A stretch of DNA of 51,709 nucleotides from Priapulus caudatus (GCF_000485595.1 NW_014577126.1:18990-70698), one strand, 5' to 3'. Positions 11,216-22,765 are shown, numbered from the stretch's first letter. Notes: a model not told the origin generated them from the sequence alone. Translations and numbers: made by a program.

Positions 11216-12131
11216 ATGTCAAAGAAATGCAAACTAATTGATCCTGGTGGTACCTCTTCAATAAAACAATCTCGCGAGGAATCAGCTGTTACGAACTGGC
11301 AATTATGTGCAATCTGCCAACAGGACACTGCGGAACAACTTGTCGATCCTGGAAAGGGATTATATAGAGGACGTGATAAGGAATGCGGCTACACAATTCT
11401 TGCTGAAAACATTTTAGAGTTCCATAAGATAAATTGTTTGCCTCTGGACATCAATGTTCTTCGACTAGACGGTGGAGATGGAATTGAATCCTCTCTTAAA
11501 TCAAACCATGCAACATGGCACAAAAGCTGTAGAACCAAATTTGATAATCAAAAGCGCCAGCGGGCACAAAAAAATGAAAGCCAAAGAACAAACAGCATTT
11601 GAACCGAGTCCAGTTAAGACCAGACTCACCGGCATTGGTTCAATGGCCAGGACAAGCAGATGTTTTTTATGTGATGAAGATGACACACACGAGCAACTCC
11701 ATAATGTGCAGACAGAAAAACTTGATCTTTGTGTTCGTGAGTATGCACATATACTACAAGACAGAAAACTGTTGGGAAAACTGTCTGAGGGAGACATGCA
11801 TGCCTTTAGATGCAAGGTACCATCTCAGCTGCATGACTTCACTGAGCAACCGCATTCGGAAACAGAACGCTGAACAATCAAAACATGATCTGAGGCACAA
11901 AGGAGATAGCCTTGTACTGGCGGAGCTTGTTTCATACATAGAAAAATTTCGGCAAGACGAAACACTACCAGTCTTCAAATTGTCCTACTTGGGAAGACTG
12001 TATAAAGCCAGACTAAAAGAGCAAGATCCATCTTTTTCTGGAAAAGCCAATACAACCAGATTGAAGGAGAGATTACTCATTCGAATTCCAGACTTAAAGG
12101 TCCAGACACAAGGTGGTGACGGGATGTTAAT
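11216..12131 (+). pseudogene. Academ-like transposon protein, N-terminal cysteine-rich region (frameshifted)
   Basis: Three consecutive frames together give one protein segment. The first (from the ATG at 11216 to about 11570) has LCAICQQ near residue 31 and a later HKSC. The second (to about 11825) has RCFLC followed by LHNVQTEKLDLCV and LSEGDMHAFRCK. The third (from about 11822) has YHLSCMTSLSNR and later LGRLYKARLKEQ. The paired CxxC and HxxC motifs suggest zinc binding, probably DNA recognition by the transposase. Two frameshifts make it non-functional. Coding similarity ends at GGDGMLML, where a 61-bp direct repeat begins. The ATG context ACCATGT is acceptable. The function is inferred from domain order in related elements. 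Confidence 0.55.
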
Positions 12132-12199
12132 GTTATGTCTCTGGACTGATCGCAAAGCTTGTGGCCAATAATTACGCACATGCTTAATATATAATATTA

Positions 12200-12231
<32 letters not shown>

Positions 12232-12894
12232 CATATATATATACATATACATCAATAATAAAAGCTAGCGGGAATAGGAGTGGTGTTGATATTAGTCTCA
12301 CAAAGCACAGTGTGTTGTAATATCATTCGGTGACGCAAATAAATCTTTATTTGTACGAGACGAATTCGCAAAATGTGTTGACATAATGTCTGCCTCCTCG
12401 TTATGTCTGCATTAATCATTCTGTGTGCGAGCCGCTTCTTCTTTCCTTTCCTTTCCTTTCTTTCGTTCTTTTCTTTCTTTCTATCTTTTTATTTTTCGTT
12501 TGCATCGTTCTTCCTCTAGTCTTTCTCCTCCAGGAGAATCCAAAATGTTAATGTTATAGTCGCAGCCGCGGTGTCCTGGCGTATTGGTGATGGTGTGGAT
12601 TGCCAGGCTGACACGAGCAGCATTATTGTCTGTGGACTCGACTGCTACTCGGTAAACAGACGGCCATTTTGCGTTGCTCTCTGTGCAAGCAATATAACAA
12701 TTATTAGAATAGTTATTTTAATAAGTGTGTCAATGAGCATCGCCAGAAAAGGTCGTGCTTATTAAATGAATATAGCACACTTATATATCGGGTTGCGAAT
12801 AAAAGCACGATCGGAATTACTGACGTGCTAGAGGTTATGTCTCTGGACTGATCGCAAAGCTTGTGGCCAATAATTACGCACATGCTTAATATAT
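12132..12894. repeat. Block bounded by perfect 61-bp direct repeats
   Basis: GTTATGTCTCTGGACTGATC and the following 41 bases occur identically at 12132-12192 and 12834-12894, 702 bp apart. The block interrupts the transposase coding region. Internal sequence includes a (TA)n tract (12197-12241) and a TTTC-rich stretch (about 12430-12500), with no gene. It could be a terminal-direct-repeat element, a local duplication or an assembly artefact. Confidence 0.7.
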
Positions 12895-13618
12895 ATATAT
12901 ATATATATTAATTATAATACTCCAAATATCTACCTTTATATCTTCAAATAAAAGCGCACAGTCACTATGTTAATCGTTCACAAATACCACGCCTGGCGAA
13001 TGTTTTACTAGAAGTCGGGTGGCAAGGAAATCAACACAAATGAAATGCATCTACAAGGTATACAAGGCTTCATGCTTCGTAACTCTAACTAGAAGCTACC
13101 GCCAATAGATCCTGTTTAGCTCTCTGTTGGAATGCCAACGTTTCTCCACTCTTTATTTCGTCACGCACATTTCGACAACATGTTCGTGCCTTAGTACTTA
13201 TTTTCTTGTTAAGCCGATGCGAGTTAACGTTGTGTTTCGACTAAGTCTCAGTAAAAGCCTGCTAAACAAGTTGAAAGGCTTTATCGTTAATATAATTATT
13301 ATTAATACACTAACGCCCGTTACGCTGCATTGCGCATGATATTGCATCAACATATTATTGCAAAATAGCGTTGAGAATTAAATTTGAATAGAATATGCTG
13401 AAAAACGGTGTGAAATCATTAGTCTTCTATTCTGAAATTCCCCTCAACGCTGCACATACACGCATGGACAACGGTGCACCATAATAATGAGTGAAAACAT
13501 TCAGAATGCTCGATTGTGTTTTGACATTTAAATTTTATGGCTTGTTCGAGAATAAGCGACACTGAAATACGCAACAAAACACGGGGGACTTTTGAAAGCA
13601 ACTGAACACCGATTCAGT
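12895..13618. other. Non-coding stretch
   Basis: AT-rich. No gene or defined repeat supported. Confidence 0.4.
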
Positions 13619-13895
13619 GCCGTTCTTCAAGTAAACGCGACGTGTACACAAGCAGTTCAAAATACGCGCATTAATCTTCTAAATTACGCATGTCCTAATA
13701 AGACAACTAGAGTATACATGTAGCAATAAACATTATTAATCCTTCACTAACTGAACACAAAAAATTGTTAAAAAATCATTACCCAGCAAAAACAGACCAA
13801 AATCTCAACGAATTCTTTAATTAATTCCGTCATGATATGAATGATCGCAAGTCAACGTTTATACAACGCGAAAAAAGTTCGAAACATCGCCTGGA

Positions 13896-15416
13896 ATGTC
13901 TCCTAAGAAATCTATAAAACACCATGATCAATCTCCCGCCGTTCAAGCGAAGTTTGCTCAACATGTCAAGGCAATGGTCACAACGTTGCAGGAGATGGGC
14001 AACCCGTTCGCAGAATACCACGCGGATCTCGTTAGGCTGGACACGAAGGAAGTTATGGGAGAAAGTGCAGTCACCAATCTCCAGACTATTAAAGAGATAG
14101 GGGAATCGCAATATGACACCTACGTTACCGAGCGGCTTGAGCGGCGAGTGACTCCAGTCTCAAACATCATCCAATTGAACAACATCACTATATTCCACAA
14201 GACGCCATCCTCAAAACAGTCGCGGACGTCACACCAAATAGAACTCTGAAAAGCAATTGTGAATTGTTTGGCAGAATGTACATTTCTTGCCAGTCCAGAG
14301 ACGGTTACATATACGAATTCTTCAGACATGAAAACCAGGGTTCAGCACCTTCTCTTTCAAACATGGGAGAGCTGAGGCAATGTACCAAGTCTGACTTCAT
14401 TGGATGCCTCGATAAGTTGGCTACACCTTCTGATGGCAACACCCCTGCAGTAGATGCGAAAATTTTGAATGGCTCCGTCGTGGTCAATATGCTGCAGCCA
14501 TACTCATGTGCAACATTTAGTGACTATAGAGATCAGGTGTTCATATCTTATATCCTCAGGAACTTGCAAGCCGCAAAACGCCTAGATGTGGTCTGGGATC
14601 GATACATCAAGAACAGCCTGAAACAATCAGCGAGACAGAAAAAGGGAAACAGGATACCGCGTGATAGTCAAAAGCTCCACACCAATTCCAAAAAACTGGC
14701 AGGGTTTCCTCCGCGTGATTGAAAATAAAAGCGAGCTATACAAGTCCCTGTCGCAATGCATTTCGAGGCTATCCCCTGAAGGAAAGCAGCTGTACAGCAC
14801 AGTAGACAAGAACATTTTGTCTGCACACGAGTGTGACATCGGGTCCGACTTGTCTCCATCAAATCATGAAGAATCGGACACTAGGATATTCTTGCATGCT
14901 CTCCATTGCGCACAAAACGGTCACAAGAAAGTCTTGATTAGGTCAGTTGACACTCATGTTGTGGTTCTTGCAATTGCCAACTTCCATGCGTTATCTCTTG
15001 ACGAACTGAGGATTGCTTATGGAGTCAAGAAACACTACAGGGTGATACCAGCTCATGACATTGCAACCAGCCTTGGAGAAGAGAAAACCAGAGCACTTCT
15101 TTTTTTCCATGCTGTTAGCGGGTGCGACACATCTTCATCGTTCGGCGGCATTGCTAAGAAAACAGCGTGGGACACCTGGACAGCTTACCTTGATATAACG
15201 CCAATATTCGTGTGTCTATCTGAAACTCCAACCTGCATCACAGATGAGAACACGCGTCAGCTGGAAAGATTCGTCATACTCCTTTATGACAGGACAAGTC
15301 AATACACCCACGTAGACCTGGAAAGGAAACATCTGTTTGCCAAAGGTAGGCAGCTAGATCGGATACCACCGACAGAAGCTGCCCTCGCTGAACACATTAA
15401 AAGGGCTGCATACTAA
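13896..15416 (+). pseudogene. Academ-like FEN1/XPG-type nuclease domain, copy B
   Basis: A short piece of transposase C-terminus (MSPKKSIKHHDQ, 13896) leads into the nuclease. The frames used are 13896-14249, 14264-14650 and about 14661-15416. Nuclease hallmarks are VVWDRYI (about 14590), NHEESDTRIFLHAL (about 14860), a VLIRSVDTHVVVLA block and GCDTSSSFGGIAKK (about 15125). This order matches the acidic residues and the helix-hairpin-like GCD..SS..GIGKK region of FEN1/XPG nucleases. The expected second Asp of VDTDVVV is His here, and frameshifts separate the parts, so it is dead. The region 14000-14263, missing from copy C, is retained here. Confidence 0.65.
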
Positions 15417-15614
15417 GCAGGACATATTTGGGGCCGGTCCCTTGTAGCTACACAGTATAGTTACCAACCCCATCGGACTGGGGATAGACCAAGGACGCCA
15501 GTGATTAATGGATTCCGTTCTGAACAGGACTTCCAGAGACAGCGAAATCTTGCAAGGAACTGATAAAATGCAGCTGCAAAAAGGCATGCAGACCTCTTTG
15601 CAAATGTTCCAACG

Positions 15615-15670
15615 TCTATGTTTATGTTTTACCGTCGTTAAATAAAGTTTTTACTTACTTACTTACTTAC
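15615..15670 (+). mobile_element. 5'-truncated LINE tail, 56 bp, with target duplication
   Basis: The segment runs from TCTATGTTTATG through GTTAAATAAAGTTTTTACTT to a (CTTA)n tail. It is flanked by CAACG on both sides (15610-15614 and 15671-15675). Piece C has the uninterrupted site TGCAACGCATCC. A polyadenylation signal followed by short tandem repeats is the normal 3' end of CR1/L2/RTE-like LINEs. Confidence 0.8.
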
Positions 15671-16269
15671 CAACGCATCCCTTCCATGTACTGAACTTTG
15701 TGTTTGTGCAGATACATGTTACCGCACTGAGTGACAATCTGCGACAACTTGTGGACAATGCAGTCTCGAGACATTTGTTTAACTTGAACAATAGTATTAT
15801 TTAGCTTGCCATGCATGTTAATTCTTGTGTACTGTTGTCTTGTTGTCTTGAATTTTCTCTTTCTCACACTGGGGATTGCCAATTTGACATTGTGTTTGTT
15901 ATGATATACTGAGAAAAGTCGGTAATTCAACATTTTCACCATGTTTGTTTATATCTGTTATACTATGTCATTGATCATTTTGAAGTACAGAGTAAAATGT
16001 GATGGCGGTCATGTTGAATTCAATATGGCCGCTGTAATTATAATTGAAACTTGTGTGTTTTGTTTTAACATGAAAGAGCTTATTAACCTGCGCCAGTCTG
16101 CAAATTTTCACGTCTCTATATATCTTCCGTGAACGGCAAGAAAAAATGGCGGCCGAAGTTGTAGTTGGATCGCGTGTGTCCTGTTTTTAAATGAAAGAGC
16201 ATACAAAAGTATGCAAGTGTACCAATTTTCCCACTTTTGTCACATTTTGAACGATTTTGATGGTATCCT

Positions 16270-16922
16270 GACCTAACCGACTGTACTATATGCTAGATTC
16301 CGGCAAACCTTGCTGTTGGACAACCAGCTGTTAGTGTGTGTAAGGAGCAGCAGTGTAGTGTCAACAACGTGGAGATCACGGGACACGAGCCGGAGCCCAA
16401 CTGTAACATCATCAGCCAGAGTTAAAAATCCTCGCACCCACGTCGGTATTTCAAGTAGGGTTGAGTCCCCTTTGGCTCTCACGGAGTGGCAAGTTGCGCC
16501 ATGTATACTGATTTCTCTTCACTTCTACGCGCGGGAGAAAAAGACGAGAAACAAGTGGCACTCGAAATTTGATTCGATGATTCTTCGATCAGCGGGAATC
16601 GAGTTAGGTCAGACACCCACAGAGCAGTTCCCGTCAGTGGCAGAGAGTGATACTATCCAGCGCCCGGCTCCGTTAACTCCCGCACGCGTGCAAGACACGG
16701 CCGACCCGCGCAGCAGCGGCGGTCACTCAGAGCGGCTGACGCCAGCGACGGACAGTGAGTGAGTGCAGACGAAGCGTGAGCGTAAGTCGGGCGGGTAATC
16801 GTATGATGGGGCACGAGGGGCCATTGCACTGCACGATGTGTGCGCTGTGGTATAGGGACGGAGGTAGGGACGATAGCTATTGTACTGCACGATGTATGCG
16901 CTGTGGTATAGGGAACCAGCAA
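16270..16922. other. Sequence between transposon pieces B and C
   Basis: Contains a 36-bp duplicated segment, ACTGCACGATGTGTGCGCTG plus flanks, at about 16823 and 16879. A 150-codon frame at 16310 has no recognisable domain. Nothing else is supported. Confidence 0.4.
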
Positions 16923-18845
16923 TGATGATGATGATGCCATCCACTTGGCTCGTGCTGCACAAATATTGAGAAATGACATATTCGCACAGGACTATGAGTT
17001 TGATGGGTAACTGAAACCTGACTGTGAACGGAACACTGTCCCAGAAAGTGTTCTTGCTCTTGTCAGTATGATCTTAAGAGGACCAAGTATCCAACATCAA
17101 ACTCAAACACCTGATGCCGCAACAAAAGTAGCCCTATCGCTGTCTCAGTTAGTTGTATTCAACGCAAAGAAAACCACCAAAGAATCATCAGGATCTCACA
17201 CTCGTCATAGCAAAGCAAGAGATACCCCCCTTGCAATCTATCTTGGCTTGATGATTCATGCCAAAACCATACAGCGAGGACTGCTTGATAAACTGTCAAG
17301 TTGTGGTCTATGCATTTCGTATGAAAGGACACAAGCAATCTCTACAACTCTGGCGAATAATGTATGTGCTCAATTCGGCAGAGATGGTTGTGTGTGCCCA
17401 TCTACACTGAAGAGTAACGTGTTCATAGTTAGGGCTGCAGATAATATCGACCATAATCCCACTGCCAGAAATGCCATGGACTCATTTCATGGAACAGCCA
17501 TATCTGACAAACTAGGAACTGACAGGCAGTCAATACCTTTCAACCAAGACAGTCCCAACACAAAAATTACGCTGCCAGCGGAGTATTCCGAAATAGGCCC
17601 AGCAAGTTTGCCTCGAACCGAAATATTTGCTCCAGTTTCTGTGGGGCAGAACAACGCAGAATCAACGGTCATGCCCGCATCTTGAGAAGCAGAAGACGCC
17701 TGGTTGAGAGTGATGTCAGTAACTCTGCTGAGAGAAAAAAAGAACTTGACCCGAAGGACTTTGTGTCATGGGCAGCATACCATGGCAACAGACAGTCAGC
17801 TGAAACCAGACCATTGTCGCACATTGCTCTTATGCCGTTATTTCCAGAGCCAGCACATACAGCAGCGACCATAATACATGCCATGAAGCTTGTTGCGAAG
17901 GCCATCGAGTATTTGCACCCAGGTCAAATACCTGTAATAACCATGGATCAGCCATTATTCTGTATCGCCAAGCAAATCCAGTGGGCATGGCCGGACGTCT
18001 TTTGTGAGGAACGATTTGTTGTGGTAGCGGGAGGGCTCCATCTCGAGATGAATGCCATGAAACTGGTTGGAGATTTATTAACTGGAAGCGGGTGGACAAC
18101 AATCCTAGTCCAGTCTGAAGTCACGACTTCTGGCCGAGCTGACGCAATATTGAAAGGATCACACGTTACCAGGTCCTGATATGTACACCAAGTTACAGCA
18201 GCAGCCCTTTATCTTCTACAGATATCTGCCTACAAACATACGAAGAATCATTCTCGCCAGATGAAGAGAAGCTGGACTTCGAATCCTGGTGCAGTACCAA
18301 CGCTGTCCAATGTCCTCAATTCCAGTACTGGAATTTGATCTTAGAACTTGAACTTATTACATTACAATTTGTGCGTTCTCTCTGAGAGGCAGACTTCAAG
18401 CTCTACGTTCAATGTCTGTGGCAGCTAGTTCCCTAGATGTTCTCATTTGACCACACGCACTATGCACGATGGCTCCCAATTCAGATCAAATATATAGTGC
18501 AGTTGCCACGGCTAGTACCATCGCTTTACGAGGAGTTTGAAAAGGGCAACTTTGTTGTACAAAGATCGGACCATGTTTTCTCAACCATGAACATGAACCA
18601 AGCCCATGAACAAATGAATAAACAGATCAAAGGGGATGGTGGTGTGATTGGCACCACAGATAATCCCTCTGCTTTGGTTAAGTGGATTACAGCCGGTCCA
18701 GAAATCGCTCGTATCATTGACGAGTTTGAAACATCGCCTGGAATGTCTCCTAAAAAATCTACAAAACACCATGATCAATCTCCCGCCGCTCAAGCGAAGT
18801 TTGCTCAACATGTCAAGGCAATGGTCGTAACGTTCCAGGAGATTT
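16923..18845 (+). pseudogene. Academ-like DDE transposase core (broken)
   Basis: Reading starts at DDDDAIHLARAAQIL (16923), meets a stop at 17008, continues 17010-17685, shifts frame to 17682-18179, crosses a stop and a frameshift near 18177-18260, then continues with stops to 18437-18845. Candidate catalytic residues are Asp in AADNIDHNP (17440 or 17449), Asp in VITMDQPLF (17946) and Glu in AHEQMNKQIKGDGG (18608), in the order and rough spacing of a DDE transposase. This triad is my inference. The HEQ..KGDGG block is, as far as I recall, conserved in uncharacterised proteins of many marine invertebrates. At least three stops and two frameshifts make it inactive. Confidence 0.55.
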
Positions 18846-20270
18846 GGCAGAATGTACATTTCCTGCCAGTCCAGAGACGGTGACATGGACGAATTCGTCA
18901 GACATGAAAACCAGGGTTCACCACCTTCTCTTTCAGACATGGGAGAGCTGAGGCAATGTACCAAATCTGACCTCATTGGATGCCTCGATAAGTTGGCTAC
19001 ACCTTCTGATGGCAACACCCCGGCAGTAGATGCCAAAATTTTGGATGGCTCCGTCGTGGTCAATATGCTGCTGCCAAACTCATGTGCAACATTTGGTGAC
19101 TATGGAGATCAGGTGTTCATACCTTATATCCTCAGGAACTTGCAAGCCGCAAAGCGCCTAGATGTGGTTTGGGATCGATACATCAAGAACAGCCAGAAAC
19201 AATCAGCGAGACAGAAAAGGGGAACAGGGTACAGTGTCAAAAGCTCCACACCAATTCCAAAAAACTGGCAGTGTTACCTCCGCGTGGATAAAAATAAAAG
19301 CGAGCTATACCAGTACCTGTCGCAATGCATTTCGAGGCTATCCCCTGAAGGAAAAGAGCTGTACAGCACAGTAGACAAGAACGTTGTGTCTGCACACGAG
19401 TGTGACATCGGGTCCGACCTGGCTCCATCAAATCATGAAGAATCTGACACTAGGATATTCTTGCATGCTCTCCATTGCACACAAAACGATCACAAGAGTC
19501 TTGATTAGGTCAGTTGACACTGATGTTGTGGTTCTTGCAATTGCCAACTTCCATGCGTTATTTTTTGACGAACTGTGGATTGCTTATGGAGTCAAGAAAC
19601 ACTACAGGGTGATACCAGCTCATGACATTGCTACCAACCTTGGAGAAGAGAAGGCCAGAGCACTTCCATTTTTCCATACTGTTAGTGGGTGCGACAAATC
19701 TTCATCGTTCGGCGGCATTGGAAAGAAAACAGCGTGGGACACCTGGACAGCTTACCCTGATATAACGCCAATATTCGTGTATCTATCTGAAACGCCAACC
19801 TGCATTACAGATGAGAACATGCGTCAGCTGGAAAGATTCGTCATACTCCTTTATGACAGGACAAGTCAATACACCCACGTAGACCTGGAAAGGAAACATC
19901 TGTTTGCCAAAGGTAGGCAGCTAGATCGGAAACCGCCGACAGAAGCTGCCCTCGCTGAACACATCAAAAGGGCTGCATACCAAGCAGAAGATATTTGGGG
20001 GCCGGTCCCTTGTAGCTACACAGCAGTTACCAACCCCATCGGACTGGGGATGGACCAAGGACGCCAGTGATCAATGGATTCCGTTCTGGACAGCACTTCC
20101 AGAGGCAGCGAAATCTTGCAAGGAACTGATAAAATGCAGCTGCAAAAAGGCATGCAGACCTCCTTGCAAATGTTGCAACGCATCCCTTCCATGTACTGAA
20201 CTTTGTGTTTGTGCAGGTACAACAATCTGCGACAACTTGTGGACAATGCAGTCTCGAGACATTTGTTTAA
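18846..20270 (+). pseudogene. Academ-like FEN1/XPG-type nuclease with Cys-rich tail, copy C
   Basis: The nuclease region runs 18852-19490 and, after loss of two bases near 19495, 19500-20045. Acidic motifs are VVWDRYI (Asp at 19173), HEESDTR (Glu at 19437 and 19440, Asp at 19446), VDTDVVVLA (Asp at 19516 and 19522) and GCDKSSSFGGIGKK (Asp at 19693). All expected acidic residues remain, unlike copy B. A further one-base shift near 20047 leads to a tail with WIPFWTALPEAAK, then about a dozen Cys in CxCKKxC-like spacing (20080-20220), likely zinc binding. A deletion of about 260 bp relative to copy B sits at 18845. FEN1-like nucleases cleave flap or branched DNA, so the domain may process transposition intermediates. 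Confidence 0.65.
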
Positions 20271-20658
20271 CTTGAACAATAGTATTATTTAGCTTGCCAT
20301 GCATGTTCTTGTGTACTGTATACTACAACTTGTTGTCTTGAATTATCGAGACATTTCATCGAGACAATAGTATTATTTAGCTTGCCATGCATGTTCTTGT
20401 GTACTGTATACTACAACTTGTTGTCTTTAATTATCTCTCTCTCACACTGGAAATTGCCAGTTTGGCATTGTGTTTGTTATGATATACTGAGAAAAACCGG
20501 TAATTCAACATTTTCACCATGTTTGTTTATATCTGTTATACTATGTCATTGATCATTTTGAAGTACAGAATAAAATGTGATGGCGGCCATGTTGAATTCA
20601 ATATGGCCGCTGTAATTATAATTGGAACTTGTGTGTCTTGTTTTAATATGAAAGAGCT

Positions 20659-21030
20659 TATTAACCTGCGCCAGTCTGCAAATTTTCACGTCTTTATATC
20701 TTCCGTGAACGGAAATATTGCTAAGTTTGTAATTTTTATGGCGGCCAATTTGAATCGAAGATGGTGGCCGAAAATGCCCTTGGATCTCATGCATCACGTT
20801 GTTGTATGAAAGAGTAATCCAAATTACGTATGTCAGTCAATTTTCAAGTCTGTACGAAGATTATTAACCGAGATATAGCTATTTTTTAAGAAATGACGGC
20901 GGCCATTTTGAATTCAAGATAACTGCCGAAGTTGTGGTTGGATCGCGTGTGTCCTGTCTTTAAATGAAAGAGCATACAAAAGTATGCAAGTGTACCAATT
21001 TTCACACTTGTTTCCCATTCTGAACGATTT
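20659..21030. repeat. Right terminal inverted repeat of Academ-like element
   Basis: Reverse complement of 9500-9874 over about 372 bp. It contains ATGGCGGCCAATTTGAATCG, GCGGCCATTTTGAATTC and AAAGAGCATACAAAAGTATG. The corresponding sequence in piece B (about 16079-16259) has an internal deletion. Confidence 0.85.
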
Positions 21031-21042
21031 ATATGGTATCCT

Positions 21043-22284
21043 TAATGGGTGGGGTCCAGGGGCCTGCCCTAGGGCCCCTGGCAAGGTGCAGGGGCAGAGC
21101 CCTTGCCCGGGGTCCAGGGGGCGCATGTAGTGACGTAGATATCGAATTAATTAACCTAGTATAAAAACCCAGCGACACGGGTCATTAAACGTAAGCAGAT
21201 CACGTCATAGGTTATTTTAGTAACAGCCAAGGTAACAAGAGAAAGACGCCACCCAGCCATCCCGAGAAACTGAGTCACTAGAACACGAGTAAAAGTTACG
21301 ACCCGCTCAAGGTGACGACTGCTACGAGTCTTATGACAAGCCGCGCACTAACACCGGTGGCGCACAATCCAACCAGGGTCAAATCTGTGCCATACCTTCA
21401 GCATTGGCGAGCCGAACACGCCGCGTGCACGTGGCATCAGCGGTATGGCACACGGCAACACTATGACATTTTAGTACCTATAGAAGGACATCACACCTTG
21501 ATGTCGCATGCCGACTGATAAAGAACAAACAACGAATGCCGCCGACATATGTGAACGATGTCAAATCTGAGAACATAAATCGAACTGCCGCCATTCCCAC
21601 ACCAGACTCAAGAAGCGTCCACAGCCCCTCACCTTCAGTCACCCATAAAATGTTGAAGATGACGACACGTCTTGCACCACCATGGCCAACAAGGACTTGA
21701 CCACGCTCAGGCCATGCATTCCTCCAGTTGTATAAATACCGAACAGTTTCGACAAGAAGACAAACACGGTTCCACGGTGCCTGACAGCTCCCGACGCCAC
21801 CGTCCCCGTTGGACATCACTGACTGGGACCTGCCTGCTGCCTGCGACCTGCAGAACTCCACGCTCGTAGTGCCTGGTGTATAAGATATGTATTGTATGTA
21901 TTGTATCGTATTTACTGGTTGGCTTGCGCAGCCATCTATGTGCTGTATGTGTTTATTATGTTGATGATTAAATAATAGAGTAACAGTAGTAATTCGGTGG
22001 TTATAGCATTAATTATACTGTCTGTGGCACAAGTGCTATTTGCACACGTATCTGTTGTACAACGAACCTGGTCACACACTATTACGATCACACGTGCCTG
22101 TTACACGAGCTCACGAGCTTCCCTATACGGAGCCCCGGAAGCTCTTGGATTTTAACAATTTAGAACCTTCAAGGTGGCCATTTTTGAGGGAATTGAAAAA
22201 ACTGGATATTTTAAGTGCAATTTTCTGAATTCTAGGGTAATTCTTTGGATCCCAGAGGTTTAATAACACGCAACCCCCCCCCCC
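21043..22284. other. Unassigned stretch with a TATA-like site
   Basis: A GC-rich segment (21047-21125) has short inverted motifs of the GGGGTCCAGGGGCCTG type. It is followed by TGTAGTGACG (21126) and a TATA box TATAAAAACC (21161). The pattern recalls an LTR promoter, but I find no matching second LTR, no clear end and no target duplication. No gene is recognised. Confidence 0.35.
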
Positions 22285-22520
22285 CCCACAACACACAACC
22301 AGTGGCGGATCCCGTAGAAAATTCTAGGGGGCGAATCATGCGGGCTCAAAGGGCACGAAGCGCCGGGGTGGAGGGGTATCCCCCTCCGACTGTGTGGAAT
22401 TGTTAAAAAGTTGCAATCTAAAAGCAATCAATTTTGGACATCTTTATCATAGAATATCAGGATTTTTCCACCTTCAGGGCGTGTCCCCCTCCTGTTTAGG
22501 GGGGGGCCGGGGATTTTGTT
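22285..22520. mobile_element. Possible hAT-type remnant
   Basis: After a poly-C run (about 22275-22287) comes CAGTGGCGGATCCCG (22300), which resembles the start of a common hAT/MITE terminus, then GGGGGCG- and CCCCTCC-rich sequence to about 22515. The other end is not clear. Confidence 0.3.
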
Positions 22521-22765
22521 GAAAGTAACACCTCTTCGATGCAATTTCCTGCACTATGGGGCAGCACTATTAAACAATCTTCATCACAATAACATCACTG
22601 TTTGAGTTGAGTATTTTTACCTTTGGGGACACCAAAGACTAAAATACTTACTACCAAATCTGTGCTATGTACATGTCCTCACTGGGGTTACCAGTGCAGA
22701 CTTACCAAGGGTAAAATACCTTTGCCCTAAAAATTCACGTGCTACCGACCCTCCGTTGACAACTA
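22521..22765. other. Non-coding flank
   Basis: No feature is supported before the LTR at 22766. Confidence 0.4.

Larger units (their letters stand above)
9500..12131 (+). mobile_element. Academ-like DNA transposon, left part (piece A)
   Basis: It begins with a long terminal repeat (9500-9874) that is the reverse complement of 20659-21030. It continues through non-coding DNA holding a TTAA-type MITE, and ends in a broken coding region for a cysteine-rich N-terminal domain (11216-12131). Coding similarity stops at a 61-bp direct repeat starting at 12132. The protein sequence appears to resume, with a small loss, at about 16923 in piece C, so A and C probably formed one element of about 6.8 kb before insertion of the intervening DNA. 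The Academ assignment rests on recalled family architecture (transposase, Cys-rich domain, XPG-type nuclease) and was not tested by search. Confidence 0.6.
13619..16269 (+). mobile_element. Academ-like DNA transposon, internally deleted copy (piece B)
   Basis: It starts abruptly inside the 5' non-coding region, matching 9976 onward (TGCCGTTCTTCAAGTAAACG), and lacks the left terminal repeat. At about 13875 it jumps from that region directly to the end of the transposase and the nuclease coding part. It ends in a right terminal repeat with an internal deletion of roughly 210 bp, finishing near ATGGTATCCT (16260-16269). It is very similar to piece C where they overlap. Confidence 0.65.
16923..21042 (+). 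mobile_element. Academ-like DNA transposon, right part (piece C)
   Basis: It holds the transposase core, the nuclease, a cysteine-rich tail and a right terminal inverted repeat, with the same orientation and order as expected after piece A. An 88-bp tandem duplication lies in its 3' untranslated region (about 20255-20430, containing AATAGTATTATTTAGCTTGC twice). Similarity with piece B ends at ATGGTATCCT, which marks the probable right terminus (21033-21042). Confidence 0.65.

Noticed and set aside
16310-16762. A 150-codon frame between transposon pieces B and C
   Set aside because: No domain recognised. It contains mixed low-information sequence and has no support as an exon.
21126-22105. 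A solo LTR starting TGTAGTGACG with a TATA box and ending TTACA
   Set aside because: The flanking 5-mers differ and no second copy is in the window, so the ends are arbitrary.
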